Shown here piece by piece: positions 1-11,222 of a DNA stretch of 64,000 nt. Below the pieces are notes generated by a model. It was not told the origin of the DNA, searched no databases, and saw nothing but the letters and a program-made list of their open reading frames with translations. The DNA lies in NCBI GenBank assembly GCA_030760725.1, contig JASWHV010000019.1, forward strand, positions 35,281,944 through 35,345,943, read 5' to 3'. Position 1 is the stretch's first letter. Every line of letters begins with the position of its first letter. Origin of the DNA: Neostapfia colusana. Lineage: Eukaryota > Streptophyta > Magnoliopsida > Poales > Poaceae. The position numbers and the translations under genes are program-made.

Positions 1-2510
1 AGTTTAGTTCAACTTCTATTGCTCATAACTTTTGATAGGAACCTCCAAAAATTGTGAAATAAATTCTATTGTATTCCTCTCAGTGATTAATATCTAGGGG
101 TGCATCCCAATTGTTATGAAAGTCCATAGATTTGGCTCATTAATTCATTTAATAAAATCTTGTAGGAATTTTTACAGGAGTTCTGTGTATTGGAAAATTC
201 CTAAATTTGGGTAGGATATTCTTCCAATAATCCTTGAACTGCAGTAAAAATTTCAGAGGCATTTTACCTCATTTGCTTGGCCAAATGTGTTGTCAATTCA
301 TTAGGTCTCTGAAAAATAGGAAAAATAAACAGAGCCAATTTGAGACTTTCACTCCAACTTCATAAATCTATATCCATGACTAGGAAGCTCCAAATTGGGT
401 GAACCAATTTTTTTGGATTTATAACTACAAGTACTATCCAGCAAAACAAGTTTCAGCTCATGAAACTTATTCTTTTTCCAGAATTAATTACCTCAAGTTT
501 AAACTGTTCGGAATTTTATCTGGAGAATTCCTTTATGGAAAATTCTGAAATTTGGCTAGGATGTTCATTTGAAAATCCTTGAGTTACAGGAAAAAGTTCA
601 GATCCATGCAATTTCATTTAGTCCCAATAATAGTGTGATTAAATGAACTGCCCTTAGAAAATAGAAAAATGTCCAGAAACGTTTTTCAGATTTTCTCAAA
701 TCTTGATTAGGGCATAATTTCCTCTAGGATTCTTCAAATGACATTAAACCAACTCCATTGGAACCATCTAAAACTCTAGTTTCCATAAAGTAATGGTTTG
801 ATCCATGAAAATCCCTGGAAATCCTTAGAAGCTCTAGTAATGACCAATTAGACTTTTATTTATGCAGAGCTCAAATGAGTTAGGTTCAAATGAAATTTGG
901 TCAAGTCTCTGGTTAGGTCCTTACCAAGCTACCATAAAAATTTCAGAGTCAAAGGGGGGGTCTAGCTAGAGTTATGGTCTTTACATACTCAATTTAACAC
1001 ATTGCATTTAAACTGACATACCGTTAAAATGCTCACGTGTAGTCGCTGAAGGCGAGGAGACCCCAGAAGTGTTGGACTTCCTATTTCCGGACGAGACACT
1101 AACTTGTGACCAGTAGAAACAAGGCAAGCCCCGTTTTGCATTTAACAAAGTTTATAAAGTTTTGCTTTATATACACTGTTAGCTTGAGGTATGTATGTGC
1201 ATTAGGTGTAGGATGGATGAAGCCCCAAATGCATAACCAGATTATTCCAACAAGAGTGAGGGTAGTATTTAAGTCCTCGAGTAGTTTATGCTAAGCTTAA
1301 TGTTTATAGACTTCGGTACAAGTTGAGTAGTTGGAATCTAATCGTGAGTATAGGCTTCGGGACACACGGGATTGGTTTGAGTGATGTGAGATCACTTTAC
1401 AAAGAAAGAGACTAGGCAGGGGCTAGGACACAGCAAGAGAAAGTCTTGTGTGCGTGGCCCTGTCCATGTCGATTGAGGACCGATCCGTGTGCGGCCCTGC
1501 TGAACAAGTTTTGAACGTACCGAAGGCATATCGGATATATGGCCCCGATAAACTGATGTAACGTAAACCTCCGGGCGTCGAGGCATAGCACACCGATTTA
1601 TAGGTGTAGGTTGAGGGCAGCCAGGTGGAAATCTGCTAACAGGCATAGAGAGATGCTCCGTGTAGGGAACCTCCTGCTCGTTTTGGTGTGACCGATTCGA
1701 CGTTTGGGCTGTTGGGTGAAAGGTTGTCCCGTATGACATCGAGTGAGCGTGCTGTGCAGCTCCACGGGTGGGCGTACGTGACGTGCTATTCGGGTATCCC
1801 TGCAGGTGTATATCGAGTCGATTCGCCGTCCCTCGCTGTTATGAGTACCGCTTGTTCACTGTGTCATGACATAGATTAACATATGAAATGATGTGATTTT
1901 CAATATTGCTGTTATGAATAACTGGTATTGCTACATGTGTGCCACCAAATATTGCGTACTAAATTTCAGATTCATGAACTGTTAAATTGTGGCTAAAATA
2001 TGAACTAAGGATGAACTTGCAGGCGTGTCGGTTGCTGCTATTTACTATCCTATATGGGTTATAACCTGCATGTAGAGTTTCATGGTTAGGAGCATCGGTT
2101 AAGACTTGCTGAGCCATCGTGCTCACGGTTGCTGCTATGAGTGTTTTGCAGCTGAGAACTACCCCACGGACTCGAGGTACGAGTCCACCAGCGAGGGCTA
2201 CCCTCCGTTGGGGACCACGGCTGAGTGGGAGCCGTACACGCCGTGCTGAGCTGAGGAGTGGAGCTAGTGTGGGTTATCCATAGGGCTGTACAACCAACTT
2301 TTGCTAGTTAGGTGGGCGTGAGTTGTATAAATTTAGCTTCCGCTGTTGTAGACTCTGTAATTAGTTATAACTGAAGGTTTGTTCTACTTTGTACATATTC
2401 AGATTGTTTTTGATGTAATACAATGTGTGCCTTATGGTGTGTGCTTTCGGGTGTCACATCGTGCAGCACCACCCTCAGATATCCTGGGCGTACGGATTTC
2501 GGTCCGTCAC
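1..2510 (+). repeat. LTR-A: 3' part of a degraded long Gypsy LTR
   Basis: The 5' end of this LTR lies outside the window. The sequence runs in the same order as the right-hand part of LTR-B (about 16570-19492), including the stretch around 20-200, a TATATGG box at 1536-1542, a worn version of the conserved palindrome near 1324, CTTGCTGAG near 2105 and CTTCCGCT at 2337-2344. It ends in ...GTCCGTCACA. Bases 2511 onward are Gypsy RT, so no primer binding site, gag or protease follows. The last 200 bases differ strongly from LTR-B, so it may not be the original partner of the LTR on the other side of G4. Short ORFs in it are not conserved and I do not call them genes. Confidence 0.75.
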
Positions 2511-3010
2511 ATATGTTTCCCAATTATTTACCGGGCATGCCGCTCGAACGGGACGTAGAGTTCAAGATTGAAATTGCACCAGGAACACCACCGAGTTCAT
2601 GAAGGTCGTACCAAATGGCACCCAATGAATGGCAGAGTAGAAGACGTTGCCGAATGACCTTATGAGCAAAGGTTTTATACGACTGCGTTCGTCACCTTGG
2701 GGTTATTCAGTATTGTTTGCAGTGGAGAAGGACGAAACACTACGACTTTGTGTGGTGTTCGTCTGCTTAACATTGAGAGAATAGAGAACAAGTACCCGTT
2801 GCTACGGATCAACATTTTGTTTGATCAGTTGGTCGAAGCAAAGATCTTTTCCAAGATGGACTTAAGATCAGGGTACCATCAGATTAAGATATGGGCTGAG
2901 GATATTCTGAAGACAACTTTTCGACGAGGTACAGGCTTTATGAGTACCTTGTCAAGTTCCTTGGTCTCGCCAACGCCCCAACTCAGTTCATGTACTTTAT
3001 GAACTCAGTA
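2511..3010 (+). pseudogene. Gypsy reverse transcriptase, N-terminal remnant (G4, part 1)
   Basis: Translated pieces match the N-terminal RT of the G1 copies. Recognisable blocks are the DLPGMP-like segment at the left edge, the start of the fingers domain, and a clear stretch near 2800-2900 with the [23 protein letters not shown] and YHQIKI motifs. The metal-binding Asp of the MDLRSG block is kept. Several frameshifts and stops break the frame. The left edge abuts LTR-A directly, so the primer binding site, gag, CCHC box and protease are all missing. The right edge is the insertion point of Copia C1, and the same reading continues at 12922 (GTATTCATGCCGG). It is a dead fragment of a Del/Tekay-type element. 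Confidence 0.85.
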
Positions 3011-3082
3011 GAACTATGTGTGCTGAATACATTGGCTTTGACGATAAAAGTTTTGAATACTACCAAAACACCTTTTTAACAA

Positions 3083-3360
3083 GGTCCGACTCTAGGTCCG
3101 AGCTCCTGCAAGGTCCGACGATAGGTCCGACTTGTTTTGGATAGCTCCGGCAAGGTACGACATAAGGTCCGCTTGCTTTGTCTAGGTCTGACTTATTTTG
3201 ACTAGGTCTGACTTGTTTTTGCTAGCTCCGGTGCTAGGTCCGACTAGCTTTGGTAAGTTCCGTGCTAGGTCCGACTAAGCTTTAGTAAGCTCCGGCGCTA
3301 GGTCCAACTAGCTTTGGTAAGCTCCGGTTCAAGGTCCGGTTAGCTTTGGTAAGGTTCGGA
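3083..3360 (+). repeat. Degenerate GGTCCGA / GCTCCGG tandem repeats in the C1 LTR
   Basis: About a dozen short units built from AGGTCCGACT and AGCTCCGG, separated by T-rich spacers such as AGCTTTGGTA. The 3' LTR has a shorter version at about 11300-11532. Sireviruses are known to carry CCGGAC-type repeats in this part of the LTR. A regulatory role is inferred, not shown. Confidence 0.75.
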
Positions 3361-4141
3361 GCTTGATTGCAATGGTTCTGCTTTTAACTTGCAATGTTTC
3401 GAACTTGCTTTACTCTTATGGATAGTTTGCTTAGTATTATTTTACTAAGTTTTTGGTGTGTTTTTGTGGTTATGGCTGATATCATTTTGCTATGGTTTAC
3501 AACATGCTTATGTGAGGTGCTCACGTAAGATGTTGTAGTTTCGGAACTAACGAGAGTCAAGTCGAGGACTTGTGCTCAGAAGTATTGGTTGTTTATTCAT
3601 GTGCAGGTGTTGCTTGAGTTCAACACATGGCTGGTGACGGGATCCATTGAACTAGTATTAGGGAGAAGATGAGGTTCAACAACCAAGTTTGGGAGGAATT
3701 GTGGTTGAGTTGATTAGGAGGTTGCGCAGTATGTTTGAATCAAGAACAATGCATATGAAGGTATCTTGGACGTTGTTGGAAGGTGTTTGCACGTGTGCAA
3801 GGAGTGCATGGACGTGGCAACGTGGTTCCAAGGCGTGGTGCAGAGATATGGAAGTGGAGATATGGTTGAAAAGGTTCAACCGGCTGGATTTTGCGCTCAG
3901 GCTGCGGCTGAGGCGGTTATGGTTTGTTTATGGAAAGTTTTGAGTTGGTTATAACAGGATCTCGTGTTAGGCATGAAGTAGAGTTGTTTTAGGAATGTTT
4001 GGGACGTTCCTAAGGTGTTTGGAAGTCTTAAGATTGCTTCTATGTGCGTATAGAAGAGTCTTGAGCAGTATTGGAAAGTTACAGTTTGAATCCAAGTAGG
4101 AGTAGGAGTCCTAGATTGAATTGGATTGGCCATAGAGCTGG

Positions 4142-4149
4142 TTATATAA
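4142..4149 (+). promoter_or_regulatory. TATA box of C1 5' LTR
   Basis: TTATATAAGCAAGGGAGG is kept word for word in the 3' LTR (12313-12320) and, on the minus strand, in both LTRs of C2 (32409-32416 and 40524-40531). AATAAA follows about 65 bases later (4212-4217), as expected if the transcript start and the poly(A) signal both lie in R. Confidence 0.75.
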
Positions 4150-4750
4150 GCAAGGGAGGCCAAGGCTCGTGGAGAGCACGACATTGGGGCTGTTCCTCTT
4201 GTGTTTTGATCAATAAAATTCGTATTCTAAAGGAACTTTTGTGCCTTGTTCGTCCGACTTGTTTCAGACAAGTTTTTCTCGTCGAGTTTCTCTTCAGCAC
4301 TACCTTGCTTCGGTGGTTTTATCATAACTCGAGTTTTACAGATCCAATTGATGTGATTCCTTTTGGGTTGTCTTAAAACTTTGATTATCTATCATCCATG
4401 AAAATTGCAAGGTAATTTAATTTGTGGTTTCTGATCTACATGAGTTTCTTTGCGGTATTCCAGAACTGTTTTTCTAGCGTAGGACAGATTGACCTTTGTT
4501 CGATCTTTCGATCATAACTTGAGTTTCTCTCAACGGATTTTCATGATTCTTGTTGTGAAGTCTTCGTGACTTGATTCTATACAATCTATACTAGTTTTCT
4601 CACAGTTGAACAAGTTTATAGTAGTCGCACACACGGTTTCTTTAATAGATCGGTTTTCTGCTGAGGGGTGTTTTGTTGCTTCCGCTGAAAAGTTTTTATC
4701 TACCATTCACCCCCCTCTGGTAGCTTTACAGGTGTACATCGATCCTACAA

Positions 4751-4764
4751 TTGGTATCAGAGTC
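4751..4764 (+). other. C1 primer binding site (initiator Met-tRNA)
   Basis: TTGGTATCAGAGTC starts one base after the 5' LTR. It matches the usual plant Met-tRNA site TGGTATCAGAGC except near its 3' end. Confidence 0.88.
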
Positions 4765-4810
4765 AGGTTGCTCTAATCTTTGTGATTTTCACGTGTTTTG
4801 ATTAATCATC

Positions 4811-7091
4811 ATGGTGAAATACTCCGCCAAACCTTGTGTGTTTAGTGGTATTGATTTTCAGGTTTGAAACAATATGGAAAAGGTGTACAAGCCTTACGAT
4901 GTGCCTTCAAACGATCAAGTCACGGCTACAAACATGAGAGATGTCGACAACCACAACAAAGCTTGGAACTTGATCATACAAGTACTAACTCAGAGCGACT
5001 TCGACCACGTTGCACACCTCCGATCGGCATACGATGTGTGGAGAGCACTTTGTGACTACCACGAAGGATCCAACACAATCAAGGAGGTAAGACAGTATAT
5101 GTTCAAGAAAGAATACATGCACTTTGAGATGCAAGCCGGTGAGTCCATTGATGACCTCTTTGCTCGCTTTAATAAAATTCTCAGCAACTTGCGTAGCGTC
5201 AATGTTAATTTTTCAGATGCTGAAAATGCTAGGCAATTACTAAGTGCATTAGACATGTCAATTTGGGAGATGAAAGTAACATCCATACGTGAATCCACTG
5301 TCATGAGTACTCTTATATTAAATGTGCTTTATTCTAAGCTAAAAACTCATGAAATTGATATTATATCACGTAAGAACCCGAATAAGACTATTGCATTTGT
5401 CTCACAACGTGATATGCCTAGCTCCGGCCAATCATCTAGCAATACACTTGCTTTGCTGTCTTCACTAACCCTGGAACAGATTGAGGAGTTTCCATAGGAG
5501 GAGCTAGTACTTCTTTCTACTAGGTTCTCAAAAGCATTGCAAAATGTGAGAACTAGAAGGAGAGGAAGCTCCGGACATCAACGATGCTTTGAATGTGGTA
5601 AGACAGGACACTTTCGTACAGATTGCCCTAACCTTTCAGGTCCTTCTAACCGTGATGAAAAGAAGAATAAAGTCAAGTCCTCTTTTGGCAACACCAACAA
5701 GAAAAATAAGGGTTTTACAGGACGCAAACTGATAAACAGTTTCATCACCGCACTTCAAGAACTTGGCTCGAGTGATGTAGACATTGGAAGTGATGAAGAT
5801 GAAGATGATCTGGCAAACTTGTGCTTCATGGCGGGAAAATCAAAATCAAGTATGGAGGATGCAGAACACAACAGTGGCAACGAAGAGGTATGTCCTACTT
5901 GCGAAGAAATGTGTGATGCTATTTCTCGTGCCACTATTATTGTTAAGAAAAAGGACAAAAAGCTTAGGGACAATGCTGTTAAAATTGAGTCACTAGAATC
6001 TGAAATTAATCGTTTAAAATCCTTGATTCCTAGTGATGATTCTTTTTACTCATGTAATTTAATATATGAACAATTGTCCTCTCTAAAAAGTGCACACACC
6101 TCCACACTTGATAAACTTGAACTTGAAATCAAAAAGAACAAAAAGATTGCTACACTTAATGATAAAAACTTGAAAGATGCTTGTTGTTCTACAATTGATG
6201 TGCATTGTTCTACTTGTGATGATCTTGATAAGAAACTACAAGATGCTATGAAAGAAATTTCCATATTGAACAATGGTTTACGTTCTCATGAAGTTAAATA
6301 TTGTTCTAATTGCAAATTAAAAGGAAAAAAATCATGTGAAAATTGTCTTGATCTATCAAATAAACTTGATAACATGCATAGGACATTAGATCGGTTTTGT
6401 AATGGGAATAAGAACCTAAACTTGCTGCTGAATTCTTCCAAGTCTTGCAATGATAAAACTGGTTTAGGTTTTGATTCACATTCTCATGCTAAGGAACATC
6501 CACCTAAAATTGTAAAATCATTAGGAAGTGGTTTGATTCAAACAGTTCCTAGACAAAAAGAAGTGGTTTTTAAATCTGCAGGAGTGTTGTCACATTCGGG
6601 TTCAAATAAGTATACTGCATGCTCATCTAGACATGAACACAAAGTTAAATTTCATTGTACCTATTGTGGTAGAGATGGTCATGTCATAGATTTTTGTTAT
6701 AAACTAGCTAAACAACATAAAAAGGAAAGAATGCAAGCTAGATCTTATAACTCTCATGCAAAATTTGCTACACATACTAAACCGAATGCCAGGAACATGC
6801 AACCTGCTGTTATGAGTCAGAAATATTCAACGTTTACCTCCGGAGCTTCAGTTTTTGCCTCCGGAGCTTCAGTTTTTGCCTCGAGCTAATGATTTTCGTG
6901 CTACACAAGTAACACATCATAGGTCAGTAGTTAAGAACAAAAAATCTCAAACTTTGACTCATAAACCTGCTGTTTCATCTCAGCTTTCACATGTTATTCC
7001 TGCTGGACATCGTGTGACTCAGTACTGGATTCCTAAATGCCTTTTAACTAACCCCAGTATTGAGTCATCGATGTATTGTGCTTCTATGTAG
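4811..7091 (+). pseudogene. gag: C1 gag (broken): capsid-like domain, coiled coil, two zinc knuckles
   Basis: Gag forms the particle and binds RNA. The start is chosen at ATG 4811 by comparison with C2 gag (39861). After about 18 codons a deletion of some 40 bases, which would encode the WKARIEAYIQ block, leads to a stop. The frame is open again at 4874-5494, with YDVWRALCDYHEGSN and WEMKVTSIRES typical of Copia gag. A GAG to TAG change at 5495 interrupts it. It then continues to 6889 with CCHC CFECGKTGHFRTDC near 5588, a long Lys/Glu/Leu-rich coiled coil (about 5900-6450) and a second CCHC CTYCGRDGHVIDFC near 6658. A 21-base duplication near 6840-6885 sits where the frame shifts. The last part (6900-7088) ends in a UAG that C2 also has. 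Confidence 0.88.
7089..7091 (+). other. UAG between gag and pol in C1
   Basis: The frame reads ...YCASM, UAG, then VTRLRKENIWIVDS of protease without a frame change. C2 has UAG at the equivalent place (37599-37601) in an otherwise open frame. This could be a readthrough codon linking Gag to Pol. The idea is inferred from conservation between two copies. Confidence 0.6.
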
Positions 7092-10000
7092 GTTACACGC
7101 TTGAGGAAGGAGAACATTTGGATTGTGGATTCAACTTGCTCACGCCACATGACCGGTAACAAAGAATGGTTCTCCTCTCTCTCTTTTGTGTCACGTGTGG
7201 AGAATGATACTTTTGCCGATAATTCTTCAACTCCTATAATTGCTAAGGTTTCGGTTAGAGTAAATGATCACTACACTTTAAAGGATGTGGCACATGTCAA
7301 AAATTTGAAATACAACTTGCTTTCTGTTTCACAATTGCTAGATGAAAATCTAGAAATTATTTTCAATAAAAACTGCTGCAAAGTTGTAGGTTCAAATAGT
7401 GAGCTTATTTTTAACATGTCTCGGTTTGGAAGAGTTTTTAAATCTGATTTTGATATGTCTTCCTCTAAGCATAGATGTCTAGTTGCAAAGATTCCAAAGA
7501 TTTATATTTCTGACATCGTAGACTTGGTCACGTAGGCTTTGATCATCTCACGCGTGTTAGTGCTCTTGATCGCATACGTGGGCTGCTAAGATGGTTGCAG
7601 GTTCACATGCTCCTCTCACAATGACCATGACAACTGAACCGGGTCAACTTTTACACCTTGACACCGTAGGACCTTCACGTGTTCAATCCTTCGGAGGTAA
7701 ATGGTATGGTCTTGTGATTGTTGATGACTATTCTAGATACTCTTAGTTTTACTTTATGACATCTAAGAATGAAGCTTTTAGTCACTTTAGAACTTTATTT
7801 CTTAGATTACCAATTGATCACCCAGGATCTTTAAGAGCAATTAGAAATCATAATGGAACCGAATTTAAAAATCAATTGTTTGATCACTTTTGTGCTGAAA
7901 ATGCAATAGATCATCAATTTTCTTCACCATATGTACCTCAACAAAACGGTGTTGTAGAGAGACAGAACAAAACCTTAGTTGAGATGGCTAGAACTATGCT
8001 TGATGAATATCAAACTCCTAGGAAATTTTGGGCTGATGCAATTGCAACCGCTTGTTATGTCTCAAATCGTGTTTTCTTGCATGCTAAGCTCGGTAAAACA
8101 CTATATGAGCTCAGGTTTGGACATAGGCCTAGTGTCACACACTTTAGGGTCTTTGGTTGCAAATGCTTTGTTAAGAAACATGGTAATCTTGATAAATTTG
8201 AAGCTAGATCTGTTGATGGCATGTTTCTTGGTTATCCATCTCATACTAGAGGCTACCATGTGCTTTACTTGATACTAACAAAACTGTGGAGACTTGTGAG
8301 GTTTCTTTTGATGAAGCTAGCCCAGGTACTAGTTCAAATATTGCAGGTCCGGATCCATATCCGCAGGGGGAGAGTATTTTTGTTGAAGAAGAGGAAGAAC
8401 TGGTGCTGCTGCCCGAAAATTCAGCAGCTAATGACATTGTTCCAGCTCCTGATCTTGATTCACAGCCAGCACCGACGACCACCATTGCTGGTCCAGATCC
8501 TCCCCACATCACAAGCTCATCTATTTGTGATGAACATGAAGAAGAAGAAGCTTGTGAAGTGTCCACTCCCCTCCGGATTCTCAAAAGTCATCCTCCACAA
8601 CAAATTATTGGAAGCTTGCATGAACGAGTTATAAGATCCAGGTTCTTTGATCCCAATTCTCATGCTCATTCTGCTTTTGTTGCTTCTTTTGAACCCAAAG
8701 ATATATCACACGCACTCAGTAATGAATCTTGGATTATTTCCATGCAAGAAGAGTTAGAAATTTTTGAAAGAAATAATGTTTGGAAGCTTGTACCTCCACC
8801 TCAAGGTCACACTTTAATTGGAACTAAATGGGTGTTTAAAAATAAACAAAGTGAGGATGGGGTTGTGGTTAGGAATAAGGCTAGGTTGGTTGCTCAAGGT
8901 TTCACACAAGTTGAAGGTCTAGATTTTGATGAAACTTTTGCTTCCGTTGCTAGATTAGAAGCCATAAGAATTTTGTTAGCTTTTGCTGCATCTAAAGGTT
9001 TTAAGCTATATCAAATGGATGTTAAAAGTGCTTTTCTTAATGGCTACATAGATGAGGAGGTTTATGTCAAACAACCACCTGGTTTTGAAAATCCAAATTT
9101 TCCTAATCATGTTTACAAACTGTCCAAAGCCTTGTACGGTCTCAAACAAGCCCCTAGAGCATGGTATGATAGGTTAAAAACATTCTTACTTGAAAAGGGG
9201 TTTACCATGGGCAATGTTGATAAAACTCTTTTTGTGCTTAAGCATGGCAATGACTCATTATTCGTTCAAGTGTATGTGGATGATATTATCTTTGGTTGTG
9301 CTTCTCATGATCTTTTGTCCAAGTTTTCATCTATGATGAGTTCAGAATTTGAGATGAGTATGATGGGAGAACTCACGTACTTTTTGGGGCTGCAAATCAA
9401 GCAAACCAAGGAGGGTACCTTTGTGCATCAAACAATGTATACAAAAGATCTCCTAAGGAGCTTCAACATGGACAAAAGCAAGCCTCTTCGGACACCAATG
9501 GGAACAGCAACAACACTTGAACTTGATGAAGATTGTGATCCCATTGTTCAAAAAGAATATAGAAGCATGATCGGATCACTTTTGTATCTCACGGCATCAA
9601 GACCGGACATACAATTTAGCATATGTCTTTGTGCACGGTTTCAAGCCTTCCCAGCTTCTTCACATTGTCAAGCCGTCAAAAGGATTCTCAGGTACTTACA
9701 TGGAACTCAAGAATTTAGCATTTTTCTTTCTTCTTCCTCAACCGTTACTTTGAAAGCTTTTTCTGATGCTGATTTTGGGGGTTGTTGGATTGATAGGAAA
9801 AGTACTTCTGGTGCTTGTCATTTTCTTGGTAATTCACTTGTTGCCTGGTCCTCTAGAAAACAAAGTTTAGTTGCACAATCCACAGCCGAATCTGAATATG
9901 TAGCTGCTGCTAGTGCTTGCTCACAAATTCTTTAGATTGTTCAAACACTTAAGGACTATGGGGTTGATCTAGATAGTGTTCCACTGTTTTGTGATAACAC

Positions 10001-10226
10001 TAGTGCCATTTGCATTGCTAAAAACCCCGTGCAACATTCGAGAACTAAGAACATTGACATTAGGTATCACTTTCTCCATGATAATGTCGAAAAAGGGAAC
10101 ATTGTGCTTCACCATGTAGATACCGAACAACAATTGGCTGACATTTTTACAAATTCTTTGGATTTCACTCGTTTTTGTTACATTCATAGTGAAATAGGTG
10201 GTATGCATCCTCGTGGCTTAAATTGA
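7092..10226 (+). pseudogene. pol: C1 pol (broken): protease, integrase, RT, RNase H
   Basis: Copia-order polyprotein. Protease has WIVDSTCSRHMTG (C2 has DSG, here DST). The gag-pre-integrase region runs to about 7500, where an insertion shifts the frame; a deletion of about 60 bases near 7580 then removes the integrase Cys-Cys pair. A Trp to TAG change lies at 7744-7746. The integrase core is open at 7756-8265, but the second catalytic Asp (RSDNGTEF in C2) is RNHNGTEF, that is His; the Glu of VVERQN is kept. A one-base deletion near 8265 shifts into the frame at 8286-9935, which holds full RT ([20 protein letters not shown]) and most of RNase H. TAG at 9933 replaces Trp. The tail with QLADIFT ends at 10226. 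The protein cannot be active. Confidence 0.92.
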
Positions 10227-11222
10227 GGGAGAATTTTGAATATTGGGAAGTCTATGTGTGAATCTGAAATTAAAATAATATGAGCATAGTATTTCATGCA
10301 TATATGACTTTGTGATTCCTTTTTCATGCTGAAAGTTCTTACTACATTACTCGTGTTATACATTTTGTAGTTTTTACCATGTCTAGTAATTGGAGTAATT
10401 ACTTACACTAAATCTGGTCATGGTCGAACTTTCTTGCTGTTTTGAACTTGTTGCATGCTCACAAGTGCTTTTAATCATAAAGAATTAATCAAGTAATCAA
10501 CTCACATGTTGAGTTTTTATGTTCAAATAAAAAAAATGAGAAAAGATCAAGAGAATATGCATGCATCGCACTTCTTCTTTTGAGATGGCTTATCATTGCA
10601 CTTAGATATGAACTTGAAAGGAGTTGTGTATGACTAAAACCATGTCCTTAAGCTTCTGACTGTCAAATGACATAGGCTTGGCTTGGTTGGTTAGAATAAG
10701 GCTGATGCTGCATATAATCTCTTGCAAATGTCATAAGATCAAAATTTGTGCTTTAAATGATAAATAAAATGCAGCAACAAGTGTCATGTTTTCAGGTCTT
10801 GAAATAGTTAAGTTTGTGAGATCATGACTTGCTTAAATTGAAAATTACACTTGATCTCTAGCATGGCTTACACTACTTTATGTATCTCATTGATGTGATA
10901 GTGTAAGATACTTGATAGTATGATTTGGATGAGCTTTGTTTTATATGTATATGTTATAATGTGCTCATAAAAAATTAAAATTTCTCTTTTGTACCTTGCT
11001 GAATACATTGTCAAAGGTGGAGAAATTGATCACACATTGCACACATTCACAAGTGTTTTGGCACGATTCTTCTCAGGGGGAGAATTTTTGGTGTTTTTGT
11101 TTTTTGTCTCATTTTATTTCTGATTTACAAAGGGGGAGAAATTATTTTCAAAACTTTTCATGTGAATAAGCCAATGTTCGGATTTTAAGTGGTGTTGCCA
11201 ATGCATTCATCAAGGGGGCGGT
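10227..11222 (+). other. C1 3' untranslated region with several polypurine tracts
   Basis: No ORF and no env-like gene is seen. Purine runs occur as GAGGGAGAATT just after pol (about 10225), CAGGGGGAGAA (about 11076), AAAGGGGGAGAAA (about 11130) and CAAGGGGGCGGT at 11211-11222, which touches the LTR and is the likely primer for plus-strand DNA. The equivalent stretch of C2 has the same layout. Confidence 0.8.

Larger units (their letters stand above)
3011..4749 (+). repeat. C1 5' LTR
   Basis: This is a direct repeat of 11223-12921. It ends ...GATCCTACA next to the primer binding site. The terminal TGTGAGACC seen in the 3' LTR is degraded here to GAACTATG. It is about 40 bases longer than the 3' LTR, mostly because of extra units in the GGTCCGA/GCTCCGG repeat. 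It contains TTATATAA at 4142-4149, AATAAA at 4212-4217 and CTTCCGCT at 4679-4686. Short ORFs on both strands (for example 3676-3879 minus) recur in the other LTR but are not gene-like. Confidence 0.92.

Noticed and set aside
3676..3879. Small minus-strand ORF in the C1 LTR that recurs at 11847-12050 and, in related form, in C2 LTRs
   Set aside because: Recurrence is explained by LTR duplication and family relationship. Length and content are not gene-like, although a small antisense transcript cannot be ruled out.
8246..8584. Minus-strand Ser-rich ORF inside C1 pol
   Set aside because: Shadow of the acidic linker between integrase and RT on the plus strand.
10227..11222. Possible env-like gene after C1 pol
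   Set aside because: No ORF of useful length. Only polypurine tracts are seen, and C2 shows the same.
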